Positions 8,591 through 15,881 of a stretch of 64,000 bases of DNA are shown here, piece by piece (the stretch's first letter is position 1; the number at the start of each line of letters is the position of its first letter). The stretch spans positions 1 through 64,000 of the forward strand of contig NZ_PYWM01000002.1 of assembly GCF_003049665.1 (NCBI RefSeq), written 5' to 3'. Under the pieces are notes generated by a model. That model did no database searches, had not been told where the DNA came from, and saw only the letters and a program-made list of their open reading frames with translations. A program made the translations under genes and the position numbers. The DNA comes from Lysinibacillus mangiferihumi (GTDB lineage: Bacteria; Bacillota; Bacilli; Bacillales_A; Planococcaceae).

Positions 8591-9619
8591 ATGCGAAAAC
8601 CATTTACACCTCAGCTCGTTTATTTTGAACCTGATGCGCTCGACTATCCGCTTGGACAAGAACTAAAAGAGAAGTTTGAGCAAATGGGCGTAGAAATTCG
8701 TTATACTACATCACATAATCAGGTGCGCAATCTTCCTGGAGACAATGATTTGCAAAAGTATCGGATTGCCAAGTCAACGCTCGTCGTGGGTATTCGAAAA
8801 ACATTAAAATTTGATACATCTAAACCGTCAGCAGAATATGCTATTCCTTTTGCCACTGGATGTATGGGGCATTGTCATTATTGTTATTTGCAAACAACGA
8901 TGGGCAGCAAGCCTTATATTCGCACATATGTCAATGTTGAGGAAATACTTGAAGCTGCAGACAACTATATGGCAGAACGAGCACCTGAAATTACGCGCTT
9001 TGAAGCATCGTGTACATCAGATATTGTTGGAATTGATCACTTAACACATACGTTAAAAAGAGCGATTGAGCATTTTGGACAAAGTGAGTTTGGTTTACTG
9101 CGATTTGTAACGAAATTCCATTATGTGGACCATTTATTAGATGCCAAACATAATGGCAAGACAAGATTTCGTTTTAGTGTAAATGCGGACTATGTGATTA
9201 AAAACTTTGAGCCAGGCACATCTCCTTTAGATAAGCGCATTGAAGCGGCTGGAAAAGTAGCGAGAGCAGGCTATCCTTTAGGTTTTATTGTTGCGCCCAT
9301 TTATCTGCACGAAGGTTGGGAGGAAGGCTATTATCATATGTTTGAGCGTCTAGATGCGGAATTGCCCCATGATGTAAGGGACGATATTACCTTTGAATTT
9401 ATTCAACATCGCTTTACAAAGCCTGCGAAAAAAGTAATCGAAAAAAACTATCCAATGACAAAATTAGAATTAGATGAAACTGCGAGAAGATACAAGTGGG
9501 GGAAATATGGGATTGGTAAATATATTTATCAAAAAGAAGAAGAGGAAGACATAAAAGAACATCTTTATGGCTATATGAAAAAATTTTTCCCCAATGCGAA
9601 ACTAGAGTATTTTACGTAA
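8591..9619 (+). CDS. splB: Spore photoproduct lyase
   Basis: Radical SAM enzyme that directly reverses the thymine dimer (spore photoproduct) formed in UV-exposed spore DNA, acting at germination. The [4Fe-4S] motif CMGHCHYC sits at residues 91-98, giving Cys91/95/98, the positions known in B. subtilis SplB. The hydrogen-donor cysteine of the family falls at residue 141 (EASCTSD). The length of 342 residues equals that of the B. subtilis protein, and the N-terminal DNA-binding part is intact. It is translated from ATG 8591 behind GGAGGTAGAGG. Its presence marks a spore former. Confidence 0.97.
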   Translation: MRKPFTPQLVYFEPDALDYPLGQELKEKFEQMGVEIRYTTSHNQVRNLPGDNDLQKYRIAKSTLVVGIRKTLKFDTSKPSAEYAIPFATGCMGHCHYCYLQTTMGSKPYIRTYVNVEEILEAADNYMAERAPEITRFEASCTSDIVGIDHLTHTLKRAIEHFGQSEFGLLRFVTKFHYVDHLLDAKHNGKTRFRFSVNADYVIKNFEPGTSPLDKRIEAAGKVARAGYPLGFIVAPIYLHEGWEEGYYHMFERLDAELPHDVRDDITFEFIQHRFTKPAKKVIEKNYPMTKLELDETARRYKWGKYGIGKYIYQKEEEEDIKEHLYGYMKKFFPNAKLEYFT

Positions 9620-9625
9620 ACATAT

Positions 9626-9831
9626 CGTAGAATTCCGTTCCAGGCGCTCCCTTTCCGCAGGCACGGCTTCAACTAATTTTTGCGACAAAAGCCGCAAAAA
9701 TGGATTTTCAGCTCATGCTGTTCATGCTAGAGTGTCGCGCCTTCCACTCCAATCAACTAGTAAAGCTCCTAGCATGCCGAATATTTTTGAGGTAACAATA
9801 AACCTACCTCGCCTTTGCAAAGAATTCTACG
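9626..9831. repeat. 206-bp element with 10-bp terminal inverted repeats
   Basis: Begins CGTAGAATTC (9626-9635) and ends GAATTCTACG (9822-9831), a perfect terminal inverted repeat, starting seven bases after the splB stop. Interior segments (CAGGCGCTCCCTTTCCGCAG near 9641, CGCGCCTTCCACTCCAATCA near 9738) look like the GC-richer palindromic intergenic repeats common in Bacillaceae genomes. No coding capacity was seen. It is probably a non-autonomous (MITE-like or REP-like) element; copy number cannot be judged from one window. Confidence 0.6.
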
Positions 9832-9879
9832 TGGCCATGAGATTGTCATAGTAAACGTTTAAAAGAAGTATTTCATTTT

Positions 9880-9925
9880 TTGATGTTCCTTGAAAGCGTC
9901 CGCACGAAGTGGAAATCCAGAAACA
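9880..9925. repeat. Fragment of a related intergenic repeat
   Basis: GAAAGCGTCCGCACGAAGTG followed by GAAATCCAG resembles, in opposite orientation, the GGCGCTCCCTTTCCGC segment of the neighbouring 9626-9831 element. It is probably a decayed partner or the far edge of the same repeat family. Confidence 0.35.
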
Positions 9926-9957
9926 GTTTCATTCTATGAGTTTGTTTACACTTTCAG

Positions 9958-9986
9958 ACACACCGTTATGTATGGTGTGTTTTTCT
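9958..9986 (+). terminator. Short terminator-like hairpin upstream of the DDAH-like gene
   Basis: ACACACC / GGTGTGT stem followed by TTTTC. It may end splB transcription after the repeat. Confidence 0.55.
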
Positions 9987-10063
9987 TGTAGCGCTGCATC
10001 GTATAATCTTTAAGTTGCTGGTAAGGCTAACAATAATCGCGACGAAAAGGGGGAGTTACTATC

Positions 10064-11005
10064 ATGATGTCATTTCAACCAAGCTGTTGGTCGGAGCACG
10101 GAGAGCTTACTGCGGTTATGCTTTGTGCGCCTTCCAAATTAGATGTACCCGATTTAAAAACGGCAGAAAATGTACAATGGAGTGCGGCTGTTTCACATAC
10201 CCAAGCAATGGAAAGTTTTATGGAGTTGAAAGAGACTTTACAACAGGCAGGCGTGCACGTAATAGATTACGCAACACATCTATTAGCAGATGCGCAGCAC
10301 CTTAGCGAACAACTTCTAAATCGTTATTTTGTGCGTGACCTTGCATGTGTATTTGGTAACCGAATGCTACCAGGTGCAGCGGGTAGCTCGATTAGACGAC
10401 CGGAATATGGACATGCGCACACATTACTTCAGAAATGGTTTCCGCAACACTTTATGCCGGCTAAGGAAAGTAGCCATGTATTAGAGTTTGGAGATGTGAT
10501 GGTGTTAAATCGTGATGCTGTGCTTATCAATATAGGTGTAAGAACGACTAGGCAGGGTGTAGAGCATATAAAAGACAATATTTTTGAAGCAGGTTTCTCT
10601 GAAATAGGCATTATTGATTTGCCTCGAAGCTCGGATACACTGCATTTAGATATGAATTGTAATATTGCCAACAACGATGTCGTAATAGCGAAAAGTTTTA
10701 TGCGTTATTTTCCTATCCAAGTAATTACAACAAGTGCGACTCGTTTTGATATGACAGAACAATTTTTCAATCGTCATGGGTTTGAGTTGTATTGGTTAGA
10801 AAAATATAACACCATTCCTGATATTAATTTTTTAAATCTCAATCCCGAAACATTGTTAGTCAGTAAAAAAGCGACGAAACAGCATTTTAAAACGCATCCA
10901 AAATTACAAAAGAAAAATATTGTGGAAATTGACGTGACAGAGCTTGAAAAAGGCGGTGGTGGTATTCGCTGTATGACATTACCATTAGTGCGAAAATCAG
11001 TATAG
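10064..11005 (+). CDS. Arginine deiminase / dimethylarginine dimethylaminohydrolase family enzyme
   Basis: A 313-residue cytoplasmic enzyme of the guanidino-group modifying superfamily (five-bladed propeller). These enzymes attack the guanidinium carbon of arginine-like substrates with an active-site Cys and release ammonia or an amine. The C-terminal catalytic cysteine lies in GGGGIRCMTLPL (Cys303) and the catalytic histidine in SSDTLHLDMNC near residue 194; the segment RDLACVFGNRMLPG matches the substrate-binding loop region. The length fits DDAH/amidinotransferase-like members rather than the roughly 410-residue arginine deiminases. The exact substrate is not assignable. The start is the ATG after GGGGGAG. 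The following permease begins 12 bases after its stop, so they are probably one operon. Confidence 0.8.
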   Translation: MMSFQPSCWSEHGELTAVMLCAPSKLDVPDLKTAENVQWSAAVSHTQAMESFMELKETLQQAGVHVIDYATHLLADAQHLSEQLLNRYFVRDLACVFGNRMLPGAAGSSIRRPEYGHAHTLLQKWFPQHFMPAKESSHVLEFGDVMVLNRDAVLINIGVRTTRQGVEHIKDNIFEAGFSEIGIIDLPRSSDTLHLDMNCNIANNDVVIAKSFMRYFPIQVITTSATRFDMTEQFFNRHGFELYWLEKYNTIPDINFLNLNPETLLVSKKATKQHFKTHPKLQKKNIVEIDVTELEKGGGGIRCMTLPLVRKSV

Positions 11006-11016
11006 AGGTGATTTCT

Positions 11017-12342
11017 ATGGAGTCAAAAACAAGCAAAGGCCAAATGTCTTGGTGGCAGTTGTCCCTGTTAGGTGTAGGGTGTACGTTAGGGACAGGTTTT
11101 TTTCTCGGAACAAGCATGGCCATTGCAAAGAGTGGACCTGCTGTTTTAATTCCATTTATTTTAGCAGCCATTGGCACGTACATTGTCTATGATGCACTCG
11201 TGAATATGTCTGTTGCCAATCCTGACAAAGGATCATTTCGTACGTATGCAAAACAAGCCTTTGGCAATTGGGCAGGTTTTAGTAATGGTTGGGTCTATTT
11301 AATTTCTGAACTATTAATTATGGGGAGCCAATTAATGGCATTAGGTATTTTCACGCGTTTTTGGTTTCCTAGCATACCGCTATGGATGACTGCATCAGGT
11401 TTTGGTGCACTTGGCTTGCTCATTATACTGACGGGAATGAAAGGCTTTGAAAAATTTCAAAATGTATTTGGGGCAATGAAAGCCGCTGCTGTTGTAATGT
11501 TTATTGTAGTTGCTGCTATCCTAGTGATAAAGGGTATGAATAGTGGGCCAACGCAAGTAGATGTTATTCTAGCAAACTTTCAAGGCTTCTTTTCGGAAGG
11601 AGTAAAGGGCGTTTGGCTTGGTTTACTCTATGCATTTTTTGCTTTTGGTGGCATAGAGGTGATGGGGCTACTCGTAATCGATTTAAAAGATCCCCAGCAG
11701 GCACCGAAAGCCGGAAAAGTAATGATTGTTATCCTTACTACGATTTACGTAATTGCACTAGCCTGTGCCCTTGCATTAGTACATTGGGCATCATTTACAA
11801 TAGACGAAAGCCCGTTTATTACTGCCCTTGCAAATTTTAATATCCCATTTGTGGCGGATATCATAACCGGTATTTTAATTATTGCTGGATTTTCTACAAT
11901 GGTTGCGTCCTTGTATGCTGTTGTCACGATTTTAACGGCTTTAGCTGAAGATCACGATGCACCAGCGGTATTAGCGAAAAAAGGAAAAATGAAAGTACCG
12001 TTACCAGCCTTTCTGTTCCTCACTGGTGGTTTAATTATCACTATTACAATCGGCTTCCTGATTCCAGAAAAGATTTTTGAATACTTAATAACGGCAGCGG
12101 GATTAATGTTAATTTATAATTGGCTTTTTATTTTAGTAACCTATGCAAAACTTATGACATTAACGAAGTGGCAACATGTAAAAAATATCGTTGGGATGCT
12201 GCTAATTGCGGTGACTGTTTCTGGCACTTTAGGTGAAAAAACAAGCAGACTCGGTTTTTACATAAGCTTACTGTTCATCGTCATCATTGCACTGGCAACA
12301 TTATTTGTTATGAAAAAACGGAGCAACAATCGCTCCGTTTAA
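11017..12342 (+). CDS. APC-superfamily amino acid permease
   Basis: A 441-residue integral membrane protein with about 12 hydrophobic segments. The N-terminal LLGVGCTLGTGFFLGTSMAI is the Gly-rich first helix of amino acid/polyamine antiporters of the APC superfamily. It probably imports or exchanges the amino acid or guanidino compound used by the preceding enzyme, an inference from the 11-base gap. ATG 11017 is chosen because AGAGGTG (11004-11010) is well spaced; the in-frame GTG at 11008 overlaps that site. The last four bases overlap the convergent YqcI/YcgG gene. Confidence 0.85.
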   Translation: MESKTSKGQMSWWQLSLLGVGCTLGTGFFLGTSMAIAKSGPAVLIPFILAAIGTYIVYDALVNMSVANPDKGSFRTYAKQAFGNWAGFSNGWVYLISELLIMGSQLMALGIFTRFWFPSIPLWMTASGFGALGLLIILTGMKGFEKFQNVFGAMKAAAVVMFIVVAAILVIKGMNSGPTQVDVILANFQGFFSEGVKGVWLGLLYAFFAFGGIEVMGLLVIDLKDPQQAPKAGKVMIVILTTIYVIALACALALVHWASFTIDESPFITALANFNIPFVADIITGILIIAGFSTMVASLYAVVTILTALAEDHDAPAVLAKKGKMKVPLPAFLFLTGGLIITITIGFLIPEKIFEYLITAAGLMLIYNWLFILVTYAKLMTLTKWQHVKNIVGMLLIAVTVSGTLGEKTSRLGFYISLLFIVIIALATLFVMKKRSNNRSV

Positions 12343-13109
12343 TTTTTTCGTTGTTGTGGCAAAATGAGTGGTAAATTTCCTCTTACAAACGGACATTGTG
12401 CAGGGCTATGTTCATCATCACTTAAAAAGTATTGCTTCCATTCAAAATTATCTTTTTGCCCATACCATTTTAAGTCAGGGTGTTCTGGAATAGCATCATA
12501 TTGTTCGATGCGCTTTCGTATTAACTTTTTTAGTTTTTGGCCTAGCACGGTCGTGTCATTTATATCTTCAAAGACCCAGCGTGGTTGAAAGGCCATCAGT
12601 AAAGTTGAAAACTGGCGGCTTTTACGCAATTGATGGGCAGGTGTTGCGCAAAAGACAAAATAAGGCTCCCCATTAAAACAAAATTCCCATGTATGATTAG
12701 ACGGATTTACGGGGATTTCTCTAGGCCATTCTTTTTCGTCAAAGGCAGTTACATGATTTAGCATGGTCCAAAATAAAGCTCTGTAATCTTCTACATCATA
12801 ATTTTCAAGCATATCTTTTGGCGTCTCAAAGAAAATGGCGTGCGAAGTATATTTCCCAGCAGATCGAGCACAGTCACCATATTCCTTTAAGCAATTTGCC
12901 AAATCTTTAGCTGATTGTAACTCTCGGGGATCGCCAACGAAACTGTAGCGTAGTTGATTTGAAATAAACCCTGTGCGCGCAGGAATACAGGGGAATGCAT
13001 TTGCATCTTCAGCAACCATTGAAGCAAAATCTTGAAATGCCGTCTGTTGCCATAAGGGAAGGGAAGCCAAATGCTGTTCAAGCCAAATTTTATCAAAAAC
13101 TGCTCCCAT
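12339..13109 (-). CDS. YqcI/YcgG family protein (possible haem-dependent N-oxygenase)
   Basis: A 256-residue protein of the YqcI/YcgG family. Characterised relatives hydroxylate guanidino nitrogen with haem: GntA in guanitoxin synthesis and DcsA in D-cycloserine synthesis, the latter on arginine. Typical segments seen are FPCIPARTGFISNQLRYSFVGDP, the middle FWTMLNHVTAFDEKEWP, and the FNGEPYFVFCATPAHQLRKSR block, followed by CPFVRGNLP near the end. The start MGAVFDK is preferred because AAAGGAGG lies 8 bases upstream on the minus strand; a GTG nine bases earlier lies too close to it. It converges with the permease (4-base overlap). Its role here is unknown; a link with the guanidino enzyme next door is only inferred. 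Confidence 0.8.
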   Translation of the reverse strand: MGAVFDKIWLEQHLASLPLWQQTAFQDFASMVAEDANAFPCIPARTGFISNQLRYSFVGDPRELQSAKDLANCLKEYGDCARSAGKYTSHAIFFETPKDMLENYDVEDYRALFWTMLNHVTAFDEKEWPREIPVNPSNHTWEFCFNGEPYFVFCATPAHQLRKSRQFSTLLMAFQPRWVFEDINDTTVLGQKLKKLIRKRIEQYDAIPEHPDLKWYGQKDNFEWKQYFLSDDEHSPAQCPFVRGNLPLILPQQRKN

Positions 13110-13409
13110 ATGAGTCACCTCCTTTATACATCTTTAGACTATTAAGGAAAGTGTCATTGGGTGACGATTATTAGGGATTATTTATAACTAGTCTACATAG
13201 CGCGCGATATTTTGCCGTTCAAAAGGTGTGTAAAAAATTATGTCAAACCGATAGTTGCATACCATTGTAAATAACCAGATATTCTATATTTAAATAATTT
13301 GAATTTTTTGAATTTTTTAATTATTATTCATTTTTAACTTTCGTATATTTTCATGATTTGATAAGATAAAAGTATTATATAACATATAAATATACGGGAG
13401 GTCTGTACT
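13110..13409. other. Divergent intergenic region
   Basis: A 300-base AT-rich gap between the YqcI/YcgG gene and the secreted-protein gene. It should hold both promoters, but I could not fix either with confidence. No gene was seen. Confidence 0.4.
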
Positions 13410-14141
13410 ATGAAATTTCGTTCAATTCTTTTAACATCAGTAGTTATTCTTGGTCTTTCAGGGATTGGATTTGGAACTAATTATGTAAAAGCTATGCCAT
13501 TAGATGCAAATCAAACGAAAGAACCAGCCCTTTCTGAGCATGAATTAATGACAATCAAAGCAAACCAACTAAAAATGGGAAGCGATGAAAAAACTGCTAA
13601 CCAATTGATCGAAAAGTATAAAAAAGGAGAACTAGCTGATGCAGATTTAATGAGTTTTAGGGATGCTGTAAGCTCAAATACTACCGTTGAAGGTGATACT
13701 ACTACAACAACTTATGAATTTCCAGATGGCTCTAGAGCCCAAATGCAAATTACTGAATTAAAGCTACTAGGAAGAATAACTCCATTTGCTAGTATTAGCG
13801 GAGGCCGTTGTCAAACAACAACAGTTGGAACAGAGTGTAAGTCAGTAAAGGTTAGTAATAATACACCTTTTTATGGGATGTCCTATTATGTTAACTACTA
13901 CCTAAATCGTTTTGGAACTGATTCTATTACTTGGGTAGGAAACTTCAATGTTTGGACAGTAACGGGTAGTTATGCCAATCCATCTCTTCGAATACTTAAA
14001 CCAGTAAATACTTCTTGGCACGATGAAGCGCGATTATCAGCACAATTTAACATGATTTTTGAAATAGGTTCCTTTAATAGAAGTCTATCTTTCTATGTGG
14101 GTAATAATAGAACTGGCTGGGGCTGGAATTCGTATTATTAA
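13410..14141 (+). CDS. Secreted protein of unknown function
   Basis: A 243-residue protein I do not recognise. It has a Sec-type signal peptide (KFRS, then a hydrophobic core about residues 6-20, likely cleavage near KAMP at about residue 30). A mostly helical charged region follows (residues 35-90), with a TTTTTYEFPDGS strand, then a C-terminal beta-rich domain (about residues 130-243) rich in aromatic and Asn residues, with two cysteines in GRCQTTTVGTEC that could form a disulphide. The tail TGWGWNSYY is unusual. It has a good ribosome site (GGGAGG) and its own transcription unit. The small-domain, disulphide, aromatic-rich form could suit a secreted toxin or cell-wall protein, but nothing proves this. 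Confidence 0.7.
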   Translation: MKFRSILLTSVVILGLSGIGFGTNYVKAMPLDANQTKEPALSEHELMTIKANQLKMGSDEKTANQLIEKYKKGELADADLMSFRDAVSSNTTVEGDTTTTTYEFPDGSRAQMQITELKLLGRITPFASISGGRCQTTTVGTECKSVKVSNNTPFYGMSYYVNYYLNRFGTDSITWVGNFNVWTVTGSYANPSLRILKPVNTSWHDEARLSAQFNMIFEIGSFNRSLSFYVGNNRTGWGWNSYY

Positions 14142-14458
14142 TGTTAAGTAGGAATTTGAAAAATAAAAACTGTTTTAAATGAAAGAGTTGGTGTCCTCTT
14201 TTTTCGTAAATAAAAGGAAGGCTGTCCTCTGTTAAAAACGTAGTTTATCGAATTATAAATGATGTGCAAGGGGCTACATGCCTTCCTACATTAAAATTAA
14301 GAATTATTTATCGATGTCAGTGTGATGAGTTTAAGTAGATAAAAAATTAAACATATTGAAGACCAATAATCGCAACATTAAAATCATTAATGTAGAACTG
14401 AGTCAATGTTTTTTTATTCTTTGATATTACAAAAATTTACAAGGGGAGAATTTTAATA
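14142..14458. other. 317-bp gap, possibly a decayed gene
   Basis: AT-rich. On the minus strand (about 14165-14290) there is a short broken reading frame, interrupted by a stop, that could be a transposase or gene relic. A long-range GGAAGGC / GCCTTCC pair brackets part of it. No intact gene. Confidence 0.35.
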
Positions 14459-14587
14459 ATGCCAAAAATACTTGTTGGAGATATATTTGCAGTTATTGCT
14501 ACATTAGTTGCACTTTCGATACCACTAACAATTATTGGATTATTAATTTATATCGCTAAACTAATTAAAAATCTTGAAAAAAAGTGA
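14459..14587 (+). CDS. 42-residue single-span membrane peptide
   Basis: A short open frame behind AAGGGGAG, encoding MPKILVGD, one hydrophobic segment of about 25 residues and a basic tail (KLIKNLEKK). It would be a type of bitopic membrane microprotein; such peptides are found as toxins, transporter accessory subunits or immunity peptides. The family is not recognised. It lies 320 bases after the secreted-protein gene and stops inside the terminator of the convergent MarR gene, so a functional link with either is unproven. Confidence 0.45.
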   Translation: MPKILVGDIFAVIATLVALSIPLTIIGLLIYIAKLIKNLEKK

Positions 14588-14613
14588 CCTCAAATCAGTT
14601 TGTATTTGAGGTC
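14575..14613 (-). terminator. Terminator of the MarR gene
   Basis: 12-bp stem GTGACCTCAAAT / ATTTGAGGTCAC. On the minus strand it is followed by seven T. The convergent membrane peptide stops at its edge. Confidence 0.8.
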
Positions 14614-14622
14614 ACACGTATG

Positions 14623-15075
14623 TTAAAGCCTATCTTCTTGTTTAAAAACCTTCTGTTGCAAAATATCCAAAGCGTGTTTGATTTCCTCTAAATCTTCTTC
14701 TGGAACATGTTGAATGAGCTGTTGAAAGCGTTCTTCGATACGGGCAAACGCTTCATGCATCATTTGTTCACCATCTGCTGATAGACGTACAAAAAATTTA
14801 CGACGATCCGCTATATCACTTATTTTTTCAATTAAATTTTTTTCTTGAAGTTTCTTAAGCTCGCGACTTGTATTGGGTAACGACATATGATGACAATCAC
14901 TAATTTCGGTAATCGTAACAGGTTGGCTTACTTTTAAATACTCTAAAATTTTGTATTGAACAGGCGTAATAGCATCCGTATTGATGTTTTGTGTTAAGTC
15001 ACTTGTTACTTGGTGGACGGCTGCGGTAAACGTAACAAATTGATTGAATAATGCATTCTTGTCCAAATATCTCAC
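14623..15075 (-). CDS. MarR family transcriptional regulator
   Basis: A 150-residue winged-helix repressor of the MarR family. The DNA-binding part spans about residues 45-100, with the recognition region MSLPNTSRELKKLQEKNLI and the wing DIADRRKFFVRLSADG (the family's conserved D-R-R with following beta-wing). The flanking N- and C-terminal helices would form the dimer. It is divergent from a flavodoxin-fold NAD(P)H oxidoreductase whose promoter carries a palindrome at the start site, the usual arrangement for a MarR repressor of a quinone- or electrophile-induced reductase. No cysteine sensor is evident near the N-terminus, so the inducer is unknown. Confidence 0.88.
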   Translation of the reverse strand: MRYLDKNALFNQFVTFTAAVHQVTSDLTQNINTDAITPVQYKILEYLKVSQPVTITEISDCHHMSLPNTSRELKKLQEKNLIEKISDIADRRKFFVRLSADGEQMMHEAFARIEERFQQLIQHVPEEDLEEIKHALDILQQKVFKQEDRL

Positions 15076-15122
15076 CTCTTACTGACAAGATATCAAAGAA
15101 CTTATCTTAAAACAATTATCAT

Positions 15123-15151
15123 TTGACAACTAAAAAGGTGTTCGGTATTAT
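15123..15151 (+). promoter_or_regulatory. Sigma-A promoter of the oxidoreductase gene
   Basis: TTGACA (15123-15128), 17-base spacer, TATTAT (15146-15151): a near-consensus promoter, 34 bases before the start codon. Confidence 0.8.
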
Positions 15152-15153
15152 TT

Positions 15154-15171
15154 ACTTATCAAATGATAAGT
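15154..15171. promoter_or_regulatory. 18-bp palindrome, likely MarR operator
   Basis: ACTTATC AAAT GATAAGT is a perfect inverted repeat lying at the transcription start of the strong promoter. A related half (ATTATCATTTGACA) occurs at about 15115-15128, over the -35 region. The size and A/T-rich centre suit a MarR-family dimer site. Confidence 0.65.
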
Positions 15172-15184
15172 AATGGAGGATGTT

Positions 15185-15784
15185 ATGAACACGTTAGTTA
15201 TTTATACGTATCCAAATCATCAAAGTTTGAATTACGCTTTTTTACAGCAAGTCCTTAAAGGGTGTAATGAAAATCCGTACATAACCGAATTACAAGTGTT
15301 AGATTTATATGAGGATAAATTTGATCCAATTTTACACTTTCACGAACATAAACGAAGACGTGATATGTATCGCGAGCCTAACTTAGAGAAATATAGAGAA
15401 CAACTTACATGGGCAGATCAGATTGTTTTTATCTATCCAATTTGGTGGGGAAGACCGCCCGCAATGCTTTTAGGCTATATCGATCAACTATTTGCCTCTA
15501 ATTTTGCCTATAGAGATAAAAAAGGCTTGTTTCCAGAAGGACTTTTAAAAGGGAAGTCGGTCGTCTGTGTGTCTACAATGAAAGGCCCGACAAATTATCC
15601 GCTCTTTTGGTTGAATAATGCGCATAAAGTGTTAATGCGAAAAGCATTGTTTAATTTTGTAGGAATTAAAAAGGTGAAGTTTTTTGAATTTGGAAATATG
15701 GAAAGTAAAAAGGGAGGGCAACAAAAAAAGTTAGAAAAAGTCTATCAGTATTTTAGGCAGTGCCAGTCACCCAAACAATTCTGA
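15185..15784 (+). CDS. NAD(P)H-dependent oxidoreductase, flavodoxin fold (KefF/MdaB/YwrO-like)
   Basis: A 199-residue flavoprotein of the flavodoxin_2 family that reduces quinones, nitro compounds or related electrophiles with NAD(P)H. Hallmarks: an N-terminal beta strand with YTYPNHQSLNYAF (FMN phosphate loop), VFIYPIWWGRPPAMLLGYIDQLF (the conserved WW and active-site segment) and KSVVCVSTMKGPTNYP. The start is the ATG behind TGGAGGATG; the strong promoter and operator lie just upstream. It is divergent from its probable MarR repressor. The physiological substrate is not determinable. Confidence 0.88.
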   Translation: MNTLVIYTYPNHQSLNYAFLQQVLKGCNENPYITELQVLDLYEDKFDPILHFHEHKRRRDMYREPNLEKYREQLTWADQIVFIYPIWWGRPPAMLLGYIDQLFASNFAYRDKKGLFPEGLLKGKSVVCVSTMKGPTNYPLFWLNNAHKVLMRKALFNFVGIKKVKFFEFGNMESKKGGQQKKLEKVYQYFRQCQSPKQF

Positions 15785-15813
15785 AAATTTTCTTGATATC
15801 TATTTTACAAATT

Positions 15814-15852
15814 GAGGTATTTGACAAGCTAATGTCAAATACCTCGTTTTTA
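15814..15852. terminator. Terminator between the oxidoreductase and laccase genes
   Basis: 13-bp perfect stem GAGGTATTTGACA / TGTCAAATACCTC with T-run on the plus strand. It also lies just past the 3' end of the minus-strand laccase gene. Confidence 0.85.
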
Positions 15853-15881
15853 TTTGGAATTATATAGGTTGAAGTAGGTTG

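Noticed and set aside
14165..14290. Transposase fragment on the minus strand
   Set aside because: A short broken frame is present, but no catalytic motif or inverted-repeat end could be recognised, so I mention it only as possible decay.
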